Source: Fructobacillus papyriferae
GTDB lineage: Bacteria > Bacillota > Bacilli > Lactobacillales > Lactobacillaceae
Assembly: GCF_018437225.1 (NCBI RefSeq)
Contig: NZ_JAAMFI010000001.1
Coordinates: 372,001-436,000, forward strand
Length of the DNA: 64,000 bases
Direction: 5' to 3'
The translations under genes were made by a program, and so were the position numbers. The notes beneath the pieces are model-generated. The model had not been told where the DNA came from. It did no database searches and worked only from the letters and a program-made list of their open reading frames with translations. Below are positions 34,101-41,293 of this stretch, piece after piece; the first letter of the stretch is position 1, and every line of letters begins with the position of its first letter.

Positions 34101-36608
34101 AGCCAATTGCTGTTCTTGTTTGACTAGCAGTTTTGCTAACTGGTCATCCTTTAGTTTGTTTGCCATGTTAGAAGCGGTATTCTTGATGACCTTGGCCTGC
34201 TCTTCTAGGCTCTTCATTGTGTCTTGACGTAAATCCGTCAACAAGTCCACGTGCTTTGAGTCCTGCTGGACGACGGTCATCTTCGTTGTTCGAAGCGGAA
34301 TCCGTTCTCCTGATGAAAGTGTCGTTTCACCAGAGTAGTAAACCGTAAATGGTCGATTATAGATGGCAAAGTCTGATTCCTTAGTCAGTTGACCATCCGG
34401 ATCAGTTGATTTGACCAGCTTGATCGACTGCACCTGATCATTTTCATGGAACCCGTCCTTATCCAGCAAGACATCGCCAGTAAAATAATCAATCACACGA
34501 TCAAAGCGATCACGATTACCATAGAAGGAATCCCCGTCATCTAAAATCAACCGTCGGTTATCAAAGTCTCGGCCAGGTAATACTTCGCGCTGTCCTTTTT
34601 CTTCCACCCACTCTGCTGAAGAAGCCGTTACCTTCTTCAAATTATAAGAGTGCTTTTGATCAATTGGCGAAATATAGGCACGCCAAGTTGCAATCGGCGA
34701 GGTCTGCAAGGCATGGTCGTGAATTTTATCTGGAACAACAGCCAAATCAGTGCCAAAGTTACCACCATGAGGCCATGAATGCTTTTTACTTGAAACTAAG
34801 CCGTTGGCGTCAATGGAGTTGGCTTTCACCGTTAGCCTGCCATCTGCGTGCGGTGGTAACTGCCCACGGGTCAAGATCTTATAAGGACTATTATCTGCAT
34901 AAGCCATTAATGGATCGGCTGTTGAAATACCATTTTGCTTTAATTCAGCAGCCGAAGGATTCCCCTCGTAACGGTCAACGTCAAAGTTCAGATAGCCGTA
35001 GGCTGCACCGGCAATATCACCCACCCAAGCCATGGAATTCATGACAAACTTTGTGACCATGATCTTAGCCTTCAAATAAGTCGAATCAAATTGACTTAGT
35101 TCAGCACCGCGAACAAGCAAGTAAACACCCCGCGGATCTTCTTTCACATTGGTCTTAATATCATTTGGGTAAAGAGTAATGGGATAAAATGGACTTTCAG
35201 CGCCCTTTTCAGAAACGTGAGTACCAGCTTCATGGTTAATTTCCCACAAAGCAGATTGTGTTAACAAGTCTAAAACCGATCCTTGGTAGCCTGACAAGGA
35301 AACCCCGATGGTCCGTTGCACGTACTCATCGATACCAGGGATCTGTTGCATGAGTTTATCGATGCCAAAGTTCACGTTAAAGTCCATCTGGGCGCCAAAC
35401 TTCGCCTTGTCGAGATTCAACATTTTCACAAAAGTATTTGGATCCGTACCTTCTGGCGCTTCCAAACGGAGATAAATACCGTAACGACCGTCTTCATAAT
35501 CACGATCAATGTAGCTATGCAAACGACCACCAGTGGCAATCGACCCAATGGACTGCATCACTTCTTCGATGTTCGTCAGATAAAAGTTCGGGCTCAAAAG
35601 GGAGCCGTTACTTGATTGCAAAACGGCATAAAATGGCAGTCCACCAGAATAGGCCAACGTTTTGCTAACTGGCAAATAAGTCATCGACGTGCCTTCATAG
35701 GCCCCACCATTTGCCAATTTCTTTAGCTTATCCGCAACCGACTTTACAAAGGCCTTGTCTGTCTTTAACCGCATGTATGAAACTTGCGAATAATCATTTT
35801 GCTGTCCACCAAGGCCAAAGAGGAAGTAAGCTGGCTTTTGGAACTGCATCACAGCCGGTTGATTCACATAATTTTCAAATTCGTCCATCTGTGTATGACC
35901 GGGATAGGCGAAGTTTGGCAAATAGCCACCCAGCTTGTCGACCAGCTCTTCAAACGAACTCGTCTTCGTCAATTCATAGATTGGTTGAAGCGGGTCGTTG
36001 TTGGGGTTACTTGAATAACCAGTCTTCTCGTCTGTCTTTAAATCAGTGGAGACCTGCGTCAAAATTTCCTTTGCCACTTCTGAAAGCTCCTGCTTATCCT
36101 GCTTTGACACGATTAAATCAGATTCTGGTAAGAGATCTTGATCTTGTTGGTAAGCCTTGCTCAAAACGTCTTTGACGGCTTGATCATTAAAAAGCGCGTT
36201 GCTTTCTTCGGAGCCACCCTGAGCCGCCGTCGTTTTGTCATGAACCGTTTCTTTTTGGTCTTCAGAAGATGTCTTTTCTTGGTCCTTTGCTCTTACCGAC
36301 TGTTGACCAGCACTGTCCGCTGCCGATTGTCCCGAATCGGCCGTTTTTGCTGTGGTCGTCCCAGCGGTAACAACAGCTGACGAAGGCGCATCGACTAAGC
36401 GCTTTTCGTTGTCTTTTGCTGCAGTCGGTGAGAACTGTTCGTTATTTGGTCCTTTAGCCTGACTGACCGATTGGTCGTCTGCATGTGCGAGCAGATGATT
36501 TTTCTGCGTCATTTCGCTGACACCAGTTGACATCAACATGGTGGAAGCCAAAAGCCAAGCTTTCTTAGAACGCACAATATTGAAGCGGGATCGATTTTCT
36601 TTTGTCAT
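28101..36608 (-). CDS. giant repeat surface protein 2 with LPETA sorting signal
   Basis: A 2835-residue protein. AAAGGA lies seven bases before ATG 36608. A long signal peptide (KKAWLLASTMLMSTGVS...AHA-D) is followed by a low-complexity Ser/Thr/Asp/Gln linker (to about residue 200), an N-terminal domain of about 650 residues paralogous to that of giant protein 1, a region of about 120 residues with coiled-coil character, and then 19 repeats of exactly or nearly 87 residues (about residues 996-2650). The C-terminal linker is rich in Gly/Asp/Asn. It ends with LPETA, a hydrophobic helix and GKAKGHKKGRSE, a sortase substrate with Ala in place of Gly. Likely a long wall-anchored adhesin. The repeat pattern is three-helix-bundle-like. 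Confidence 0.92.
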   Translation of the reverse strand: MTKENRSRFNIVRSKKAWLLASTMLMSTGVSEMTQKNHLLAHADDQSVSQAKGPNNEQFSPTAAKDNEKRLVDAPSSAVVTAGTTTAKTADSGQSAADSAGQQSVRAKDQEKTSSEDQKETVHDKTTAAQGGSEESNALFNDQAVKDVLSKAYQQDQDLLPESDLIVSKQDKQELSEVAKEILTQVSTDLKTDEKTGYSSNPNNDPLQPIYELTKTSSFEELVDKLGGYLPNFAYPGHTQMDEFENYVNQPAVMQFQKPAYFLFGLGGQQNDYSQVSYMRLKTDKAFVKSVADKLKKLANGGAYEGTSMTYLPVSKTLAYSGGLPFYAVLQSSNGSLLSPNFYLTNIEEVMQSIGSIATGGRLHSYIDRDYEDGRYGIYLRLEAPEGTDPNTFVKMLNLDKAKFGAQMDFNVNFGIDKLMQQIPGIDEYVQRTIGVSLSGYQGSVLDLLTQSALWEINHEAGTHVSEKGAESPFYPITLYPNDIKTNVKEDPRGVYLLVRGAELSQFDSTYLKAKIMVTKFVMNSMAWVGDIAGAAYGYLNFDVDRYEGNPSAAELKQNGISTADPLMAYADNSPYKILTRGQLPPHADGRLTVKANSIDANGLVSSKKHSWPHGGNFGTDLAVVPDKIHDHALQTSPIATWRAYISPIDQKHSYNLKKVTASSAEWVEEKGQREVLPGRDFDNRRLILDDGDSFYGNRDRFDRVIDYFTGDVLLDKDGFHENDQVQSIKLVKSTDPDGQLTKESDFAIYNRPFTVYYSGETTLSSGERIPLRTTKMTVVQQDSKHVDLLTDLRQDTMKSLEEQAKVIKNTASNMANKLKDDQLAKLLVKQEQQLAEVNRQMEDQKTEDGIFDLAVTARHDLLHDLDGLANDENFASGYQKGSLAAAIKEVHDWAYNQTIHINDDQTLSFEQKQKTIEKMNAFVEEALKELVKAADQEGRSKRKARFTNDFSKGYYDDEAQAIIDRLNKLFPYGDDDEFIADTTRNFAVMKLAEAGDLKKTEFYSMDHLDPDSLSARCGDIDKIVDEYTEKIKIAKKMSEIRDALTKAELLINAVGRPDQQPDFMPASNDDREAAKQTLHTVSAAKKTAFAAIAHVDPVSLAQQNVKVDQTVRDAEFAIDQAETKGEVKQALNNGLEALEKVANPLVEDRYQPVTKEDRLQAKAEIDAAADTRGQEMAAIAHVDQDSLTKQVTLLKAIVDKAKNAIDAANSKYDLKLAVEQGLKNIDQLADPAKEAAYRKPDPADQAAAKKGLTEEADAKKDSFDQLDGVDEESLADAKKKVDQVLLEAIDEVDQAKSAADVDDAYRKGLKAIDAVPAPAVIEENKQATEDDKKRAEKKLTDVVNRKKAEFGQIQHVDFDSLNTQKNLIDTTWADGLENIEQAKTKGDVAKALANAKKSIAAIATPSLERDYRQASQAAKNRSIKRLEIAANTRKSLMDQIAHVDQDSLVAQKKQVDDVLKVAQDAVRDAYLNKDVDVAEKQGMTDINAVSDPQLNVDYRQADDVDRKQAKETLDQAGDLKKTGFRNIPNVDLSSLNKQAEKVDRVVNDGKEAIDAAKTNGEMNLALDKALNALDQIPDPMVQTAFQPASDLDRATGIKQIEDAKKAKKIAFNKIDHVDQDDLKSQLAEIDDAVLTAKEHIEKASTKGQVDQAVRDGLAAIQDVLAPDVEEDYRPVTAAEKNNAKNLIDRAVDFKKQTFSKIDHVDPDSLSEQSQSVEEAGSNAKTAIEQASIQSELKNALDAGLTNIGAVADPSLLAPYLPATPDSKDSAKQSIDHAGADKKQRFDGLPGVDPTDLDKQKKAVDAAAEKAKSNIDHAGTQGDVDKAYRDGLADIDQVPDPAVVDELKPASEVDRESEKTRLTGIANQRKNYFDSIPHTDFVSLKTQRGFVDLALTAAMKAIDQAKTRGQVAFEGQKGEAAIMKVSEPSLEAAYRPANQEDRNRATAVLYAAADRRVKDFEAFEHVDEASLTKQKKAVYDAEETGTQNIQAATTKGAVDHALRQGLQAVADVKAPRLAHDYVPATDIDREAAKGRIMVEANQRKSAIDRVVHAKKESVVQQKKLVDGITMTANGQIEMAKTNGDLDRIVQEAIQDIKQVPDPVLDDDYRPASDEMKKLYEDRLLDLANKRRLVFENIEHVDDLSLYYALKELGEAAQAGDTNIQEAKTNVEVLKAYHEAVEMVQKVAAPQVEYGYQKPTQVDIDAEITHLRRGAENRKDVFRKIEYVDPKSLEKQCLVLDHIVDKYIAIIEQASTRHALVRIHGDFMGEIADVPEPDLLPGKDFVTDEELDAALDALDKVAKDKEKTMRSIPHVDADSLKDKLAILNIEHKRQDAELYTCERQYELRIALVYGISKINDVPNPDVEWGYRSLSEAAKKNAIQELVNLASQKKRDFDSLAGVKLDSLKRQKQLVDEALQRGENNIQPLKLNRELAPVMAVARGEIQMVERPDIDRDHALPTAIDRTHAKQVLTDSADAKKSSFDMVPFVQEEALARQKQVVDDLLADFLKQVDESQTLGELDRVVEAGQKAINEVANPASDADHQKPTKKMIQKAIQEVRQAGRERKNEMAEVKNVVREILRKQQKMVTALVNSQLPALRQSETVAELNRTKSLAIYMIQNVPDPDANAATRADRRRAKARVNNAAKVKTKLINKVENPNQDEKTEILSDMADVVSETSHAIDAAEKKEEVLDAALDGVERINNLPLPTEGHKGSDGGDTPDNPGNRDGGGDDSDGHDPDGNNGKGGKDADQPGGQADWAGQQNKMADLQNASEAFDSTTHMTRNIDQMKGQDAALPETARQEKTTENRLIALTLSAMLTALAWGKAKGHKKGRSE
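28660..33620 (-). repeat. 19 tandem 261-base coding repeats (87 residues each)
   Basis: The unit consensus is KK-x-x-F-x-x-I-x-HVD-x-DSL-x-x-Q-x-x-x-VD...A-x-TKG-[DEQ]-V...GL-x-x-I-x-x-V-x-x-P...YRPA-x-x-D-R-x-x-A. Counted units 2 and 3 are both exactly 87 residues. The last three units (28.66-29.4 kb) are the most diverged. Confidence 0.88.
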
Positions 36609-36648
36609 ATATTCATCCTTTCGTTTAGGGGTAGCTCATATAAATCAA

Positions 36649-36676
36649 ATTATATATGATACTTTTTAAAAAACAA
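36649..36676 (-). promoter_or_regulatory. promoter of giant gene 2
   Basis: TTGTTT (36676-36671), 16-base spacer, TATAAT (36654-36649) on the minus strand. The rest of 36609-36898 is very A+T-rich and holds only this promoter and the terminator at 36823-36850. Confidence 0.55.
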
Positions 36677-36822
36677 GGCCATGATTTTCAATAATCAAAA
36701 GTTATGAATATATAAGAATTGAAACTGTATAATAAAATTGAATAATTTAAACATTTTGTTCAGCATGGGCATCTTTGCATATTTAAAAAATCCGCTTTCT
36801 TGCTGAACTTTGGTCAAATAAA

Positions 36823-36850
36823 AAAAAGACTGTTTTCACAGTCTTTTTAA
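36823..36850 (-). terminator. terminator of the THUMP methyltransferase gene
   Basis: AAAAAGACTG / CAGTCTTTTT stem with a TTTTCA loop and T-run. Confidence 0.85.
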
Positions 36851-36898
36851 AAATATCAAAAATCATCAAAATTTATGCCTATGACACGATTGCATAAA

Positions 36899-38038
36899 TT
36901 ATTTTTTTAACATTGGTTTGGCCCAATACTGAAAATAGTCAACGCGCAGTTGTCCGTTATACAGTTTGCGCTTTTTAGTCGCTTTTTGACCGTATACTTT
37001 TTCAAAGGACAAGTCCGAAGTCAAAATGTACTTCGACCAGTGGGTTAATGGTTTGTACAGCTGCCCCATCACCTTGTATAGATCCTCCGCCGCTTCAATT
37101 TCACCAAGGCGTTCCCCGTAAGGCGGGTTGGCAACCAAGACTCCCTGCTCTTCTTCTGGCCGCCAGTCGGCTAAGTCCAGCGTTTCAAAGCTAATATCTT
37201 GCGACAACCCCGCGTGTTTGGCGTTTTCTTTTGCAATCGCTACCATCCGTGGGTCAATATCGAATCCCTTGATGTTTAGCACGCTATCATAATCAGCCTT
37301 GTCTTCTGCTTCATCTCGGATGCTATCTGACAAGGAAGCGTCGAACCAGTCCATCTTTTCAATGACAAAGGTCCGCGTCAGGCCTGGCGCCAAGTTGCGA
37401 CCAATCAAGGCCGCTTCAATGGCCAAGGTTCCAGAACCACAGGTCGGATCAACAAAGGGCAACTCTTTTTTCCAATTTGTGAGCAAAATCAGTGCCGCTG
37501 CAAAGTTTTCCTTCAAAGGGGCCGGCCCCTTCTCAACTCGATAGCCCCGTTTAAAAAGTGACGGACCAGTTGTGTCCAAAACTAACATGACCTGATCCTT
37601 ATTGATCATCACTTCCAACTGGGCAAAGAAGCCGTTTTCGGGTAACCGTGTCCGAACGTGGTAAGCTTCTTGCAGCTTTTCAACGATCGCTTTTTTGGTA
37701 ATCGACTGAACATCTGGAACGGAGTGCAAAACTGACTTTTGCGAACGCCCGGCCACTGGGAATTCCGAGTCATAGTTCAAATAGTCTTCAACAGGCAGCG
37801 CTTTTATTCCCTGGAAAAGCGCTTCGAACGTTTTGGCCTCAAAGGACCCAACCACGATTTTGACACGGTCGGCCGTCCGCAGCCAAAGGTTGGCACGCAG
37901 AATGTCGGCCTGGGTTCCTTCAAAGAAAACCCGGTAGTTATCGACACGAACCGCATAGCCCATGTTTTTTAGTTCCTGACCGACTACCGATTCCAAACCG
38001 GCTGCAACGGTCACCATTAAGGTGTATTTCTTTTCCAT
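36899..38038 (-). CDS. THUMP-domain RNA methyltransferase (YpsC/RlmL-like)
   Basis: About 379 residues: an N-terminal ferredoxin-like/THUMP RNA-binding region (GLESVVGQELKNMGYAVRVDNYRVFFEG), then the COG0116 methyltransferase domain with LFKRGYRVEKGPAPLKENFAAALI, the SAM motif FVDPTCGSGTLAIEAALIGRN and the catalytic NPPYGERLG. It should methylate a guanine N2 in 23S rRNA. In many Firmicutes this gene follows gpsB-rnpB; here that pair lies 11 kb away, with a different block between. The second of two adjacent ATGs has the better spacing to AAAGGA. Confidence 0.9.
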   Translation of the reverse strand: MEKKYTLMVTVAAGLESVVGQELKNMGYAVRVDNYRVFFEGTQADILRANLWLRTADRVKIVVGSFEAKTFEALFQGIKALPVEDYLNYDSEFPVAGRSQKSVLHSVPDVQSITKKAIVEKLQEAYHVRTRLPENGFFAQLEVMINKDQVMLVLDTTGPSLFKRGYRVEKGPAPLKENFAAALILLTNWKKELPFVDPTCGSGTLAIEAALIGRNLAPGLTRTFVIEKMDWFDASLSDSIRDEAEDKADYDSVLNIKGFDIDPRMVAIAKENAKHAGLSQDISFETLDLADWRPEEEQGVLVANPPYGERLGEIEAAEDLYKVMGQLYKPLTHWSKYILTSDLSFEKVYGQKATKKRKLYNGQLRVDYFQYWAKPMLKK

Positions 38039-38048
38039 CATTTTCCTT

Positions 38049-38054
38049 TATAAT
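38049..38054 (+). promoter_or_regulatory. -10 element close to the start of a small gene
   Basis: TATAAT nine bases before ATG 38064, with weak -35. It would give a transcript with almost no leader. Confidence 0.35.
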
Positions 38055-38063
38055 AAAGCTATT

Positions 38064-38363
38064 ATGACTGTTTTTGACTTTTTTACACTAACCACTTACA
38101 TCGATCGACAAACCCCTCTTTTTGGCCAAGTCGATCAAGACCGCGATCACATCCAAGCCGTCAGCGCACTACGTTTCCTAGAAGACGATCGCGACGTCGC
38201 CTTGGTCCTTCAAGAAGGTGCACGACCACTGACCCTTGAACAAGCACAAACGCGCCTGTCCCAAATTGGTCAAAAGGCCAATCTTCACCTTCAGATTGCC
38301 GGACAAGCAAAACCCGTCTTAGGTTTCCACCAGGATGAAAAAGGGCGGATTGTCATTCAATAA
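38064..38363 (+). CDS. uncharacterised 99-residue protein
   Basis: The product starts MTVFDFFTLTTYIDRQTPLF and is acidic and glutamine-rich (RFLEDDRDVALVLQEGARPLTLEQAQTRLSQIGQK), with a short beta-like C-terminus (LGFHQDEKGRIVIQ). No signal peptide or membrane segment is seen. It is divergent from the THUMP methyltransferase gene. No Shine-Dalgarno precedes the ATG and a -10 box lies nine bases upstream, so translation from a leaderless message is possible. I recognise no family. Confidence 0.6.
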   Translation: MTVFDFFTLTTYIDRQTPLFGQVDQDRDHIQAVSALRFLEDDRDVALVLQEGARPLTLEQAQTRLSQIGQKANLHLQIAGQAKPVLGFHQDEKGRIVIQ

Positions 38364-38438
38364 AGTAGTCAAATTTCAAATGATACTTTACTAGCACTGA
38401 CTCAGCAAAGCCGTCTTGTAACCAAACGATCCGAGTGC

Positions 38439-39170
38439 TTACAGGTCGTCCAACTTAAAAATGGGCACTGTCGGCTTTTTTTTATTGCCCTGCTGACCAG
38501 TCGTTTGACCACGACTCGGTCCAGAAGTCCCCGTTTTCCGCCGGTTACCCGTTTCATAGCTGACGCCACGCCGACGTTCTTTATCCAGCTGGACAGCCTG
38601 TGGGGAAGTCAAGTTCGCCTTCTGCCAATTGATCAAGATACTTTCGATGTAGCGAAGGGAACGCGCATTATTGGCAATCGCTTCGCGAATGGCCAGGACC
38701 ATCATATTCGGATCGAAGTGCTCCACGTCAAACCATTGATGAATCGTTTGTAGTTCCATTGGTGACAATGGCCGACCAAACTCCCCTTGCAAGACGCGAA
38801 CCACTTGACGACGGCTTTGCTCCCCAGCAGAGACAACTGGATTTTCGTTTGAAGCTGCCTGGCCCTTCAATAACTTGTCAAAAAGTGGCGTGAAATCGAA
38901 AAATTCCTGTCGATTGCCCAGGTTTTGGACGGTCATCCAGTCTTGTTGAACAAAGCGCTTTAAACGCTCAGAAACCGCTTGTTCCGTCACTTTCATTGTG
39001 GCAGCTACGAGTTGTGGGCTGGCTTGATCGCCTTGACCTTGCAAACGAGAAATCTGCAAATAAATCACCAGGTCGTCATTGTCCAATCCAAGGTCGCGGT
39101 AATGAAGCAGTAAATAATTGTGGATGCTGGTCGAACCAGCGCTTAATAAGCTTTTGACGTTTTCTTCCAT
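38439..39170 (-). CDS. dnaD: DnaD-like replication/primosome protein
   Basis: About 243 residues. An N-terminal winged-helix part (LLLHYRDLGLDNDDLVIYLQI ... MKVTEQAVSERLKRFVQQDWM) is followed by the DnaD C-terminal domain (GEFGRPLSPMELQTIHQWFDVEHFDPNMMVLAIREA, then SLRYIESILINWQKANL). It helps load the replicative helicase at the origin and at stalled forks. GAGG lies six bases before ATG 39170. It follows asnS, as in Bacillus, though a terminator-like hairpin lies between them. Confidence 0.92.
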   Translation of the reverse strand: MEENVKSLLSAGSTSIHNYLLLHYRDLGLDNDDLVIYLQISRLQGQGDQASPQLVAATMKVTEQAVSERLKRFVQQDWMTVQNLGNRQEFFDFTPLFDKLLKGQAASNENPVVSAGEQSRRQVVRVLQGEFGRPLSPMELQTIHQWFDVEHFDPNMMVLAIREAIANNARSLRYIESILINWQKANLTSPQAVQLDKERRRGVSYETGNRRKTGTSGPSRGQTTGQQGNKKKPTVPIFKLDDL

Positions 39171-39190
39171 CGCTTGCCTCATCTTTGTAG

Positions 39191-39221
39191 AAAAGCGCCC
39201 AAGTCAACTTGGGCGCTTTTT
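39191..39221 (-). terminator. terminator-like hairpin between asnS and dnaD
   Basis: AAAAGCGCCCAAGT / ACTTGGGCGCTTTT, a 14-bp perfect stem. dnaD must be read through it or have an unseen promoter. Confidence 0.7.
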
Positions 39222-39230
39222 AGTTTGCTA

Positions 39231-40538
39231 TTAAGGGCGCAAACGGTGCATCATCCGTGGGAATGGAATAGCTTCTCGAATGTGCTCTTCGCCAGTCACA
39301 AAGGTCACCATTCGTTCTAGACCAAGTCCAAACCCTGAGTGTGGTACAGAACCGTATTTGCGCAAATCCAAGTACCAATTGTACTCGTCTAAGCCTAAGC
39401 CTTCGTCTTCAATACGTTGCTTCAGATAATCATAGTCCGTATCACGCTCGGAACCACCAATGATTTCACCGTAGCCTTCCGGTGCCAACAAATCAGCAGA
39501 AACCACAACGTCTTCACGTTCGGGGTGACGCTTCATGTAAAAGGCCTTGATCGCCTTTGGGAAATTAACAATGAAAACCGGCTTGGAGAAGTGGTTAGCC
39601 AAGAAAGTTTCTTCTGGTGAACCAAAGTCGACGCCCCATTCGACGTCAAAGTCATTGTCCTGCAAGAGCTGAATGGCCTCATCGTATGAGATCCGTGGGA
39701 ATGGCAATTGCGTATACGAACGCAAGAGTTCCTTATCACGGCCAAGCAAATCTAATTCTTGATCGTTTTGTTCCAAGACTTTTTCGATCAAGAAAGAAAC
39801 ATAACGTTCTTGCAACTCCAAGGAAGCATCTTGATCAAAGAAGGCCATTTCAGGTTCAATCATCCAAAATTCCGTCAAGTGACGACGAGTTTTAGACTTT
39901 TCAGCACGGAAAGCCGGTCCGAAGGTAAAGACCTTAGAAAAGGCCATGGCGCCAGCTTCAGCGTAAAGCTGACCCGTCTGCGATAGGTAGGCTTCCTGGC
40001 CGAAGTAGTCCGTTTCGAATAATTCGGTCGTTCCTTCTGGTGCAGAACCCGTCAGCAAAGGCGCGTCCAGCTTGATGAAGCCTTCCTTGTTGAAGAACTC
40101 GTAAGTGGCTGCGATCAGTGTATTACGAATTTTCAACGTGGCAAAGGGCTTGATGTGTCTCAAGTACAAGTGCCGTTCGTCAAACAAAAAGTCCGTTCCA
40201 TGTTCCTTTGGCGTGATGGGGTAATCGTGGGATTCGCCAATCACATCGATCCGGTCGATCTTGATTTCGTAACCAAATGATGACCGATCATCGGCGTGAA
40301 TCACACCATAAACGTACATGGAGCTTTCTTGCTTCAATTCTTTGGCCGTTTCAAAGACTTCTTCTGAAACGTCAGCCTTGGCAACAACTCCTTGGAAAAA
40401 AGCCGTTCCGTCGCGCAATTGCAAGAAAGCCATCTTGCCAGAACCACGCTTTTGACGCAACCAGGCGCCAATCTTAACACGTTGCCCTACGTATTTTGCT
40501 GCATCCTTAATCTGAATTGTCGGAATCGTTTCTGTCAT
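39231..40538 (-). CDS. asnS: asparaginyl-tRNA synthetase
   Basis: The 435-residue class II synthetase has the OB-fold anticodon-binding domain ([28 protein letters not shown]), motif 2 ([24 protein letters not shown]) and motif 3 ([12 protein letters not shown]). It charges tRNA-Asn with asparagine. The start ATG 40538 is 23 bases from AAGGAGG, with a strong hairpin (CGGGGG CTTT CCCCCG) in between; folding would bring the two within about seven bases. A promoter lies at 40587-40615. aspB, commonly found upstream in Bacillus, is absent. Confidence 0.97.
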   Translation of the reverse strand: MTETIPTIQIKDAAKYVGQRVKIGAWLRQKRGSGKMAFLQLRDGTAFFQGVVAKADVSEEVFETAKELKQESSMYVYGVIHADDRSSFGYEIKIDRIDVIGESHDYPITPKEHGTDFLFDERHLYLRHIKPFATLKIRNTLIAATYEFFNKEGFIKLDAPLLTGSAPEGTTELFETDYFGQEAYLSQTGQLYAEAGAMAFSKVFTFGPAFRAEKSKTRRHLTEFWMIEPEMAFFDQDASLELQERYVSFLIEKVLEQNDQELDLLGRDKELLRSYTQLPFPRISYDEAIQLLQDNDFDVEWGVDFGSPEETFLANHFSKPVFIVNFPKAIKAFYMKRHPEREDVVVSADLLAPEGYGEIIGGSERDTDYDYLKQRIEDEGLGLDEYNWYLDLRKYGSVPHSGFGLGLERMVTFVTGEEHIREAIPFPRMMHRLRP

Positions 40539-40545
40539 ATGCAAT

Positions 40546-40561
40546 CGGGGGAAAGCCCCCG
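40546..40561 (-). promoter_or_regulatory. hairpin between Shine-Dalgarno and asnS start codon
   Basis: CGGGGGCTTTCCCCCG on the minus strand: a 6-bp G-C stem with a 4-base loop, starting right after AAGGAGG and ending seven bases before the ATG. Confidence 0.8.
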
Positions 40562-40586
40562 CCTCCTTCTCACTGTCGTGGCGATT

Positions 40587-40615
40587 TTTATCGTTTTATT
40601 TAAATTTCTGGTCAA
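40587..40615 (-). promoter_or_regulatory. promoter of asnS
   Basis: TTGACC (40615-40610), 17-base spacer, GATAAA (40592-40587) on the minus strand. Confidence 0.6.
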
Positions 40616-40656
40616 TGGTCGATCAGACAAGCCGCGACCAAAAACAAAATTTGGCG

Positions 40657-41181
40657 CTACAAACCATTCACAGCCCGGTAGACCGTTCCGTTCTTATAAT
40701 CAAGCGTCAGGTAATTCAAACTACCGTCTTTTCCTTGGTAAGAAAGCTCCCAAACCAAGGCGTTTTGATATTCTGATAAGTTAGCAGAATAAATCTTTTT
40801 GGCCTGATAATCGCCCTTCAATTTGGCTTTAAGCTGCACCTTGGTCATGCCATTGCCAAAATCGAACACCTTGACCTTGGATGACTTCCCATGAATGATG
40901 GCCACTTTTTCTTTTCCGTTTTCGCTTCCTATCACCGCATAAGTCGAACCGTCCCGATAATCAACGGTCATATCATGCAAATTTGTCAGCTGGGTCTTTT
41001 GCTTGACCACTGCCTGTACATTGCTTTCGGCTTTAGCCATGGGACGTAAGGCAAGGTAGGCGTAAATCGCCAGACCCGCGCCGATCACAATGACAAAGGC
41101 TAGAATAATAACGAAAAACTTGGACCAGGAAAAGCGCTTGGGTCGAGCCATATTAACCCGTAAATTATCGTGTATTTCCAT
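40657..41181 (-). CDS. YpmB-like membrane-anchored protein (DUF5590/PepSY-like)
   Basis: About 174 residues. A basic cytoplasmic start is followed by one membrane helix (KFFVIILAFVIVIGAGLAIY) and an extracytoplasmic domain with two PepSY-like units (MTVDYRDGSTYAVIGSENGKE and YLTLDYKNGTVYRAVNGL). It matches the shape and place of Bacillus YpmB, between dinG and asnS. No enzymatic role is known. GAGG lies five bases before the ATG chosen; MARPKRF, 11 codons later, is possible. Confidence 0.75.
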   Translation of the reverse strand: MEIHDNLRVNMARPKRFSWSKFFVIILAFVIVIGAGLAIYAYLALRPMAKAESNVQAVVKQKTQLTNLHDMTVDYRDGSTYAVIGSENGKEKVAIIHGKSSKVKVFDFGNGMTKVQLKAKLKGDYQAKKIYSANLSEYQNALVWELSYQGKDGSLNYLTLDYKNGTVYRAVNGL

Positions 41182-41215
41182 GGAAACCTCTTCAAAATTC
41201 GCTCTACTGTTACAC

Positions 41216-41224
41216 ATTATAGCA
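41216..41224 (-). promoter_or_regulatory. extended -10 promoter of the ypmB-like gene
   Basis: TGCTATAAT on the minus strand with a poor -35. Confidence 0.5.
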
Positions 41225-41258
41225 AAAAAGAGCCGCTCAACGTGCGAAAATTCAAAAG

Positions 41259-41287
41259 AAAAAAGACAGTTGTCACTGTCTTTTTTC
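41259..41287 (-). terminator. terminator of dinG
   Basis: AAAAAAGACAGT / ACTGTCTTTTTT-type stem (TGT/ACA centre) with T-run. Confidence 0.8.
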
Positions 41288-41293
41288 AATCAC

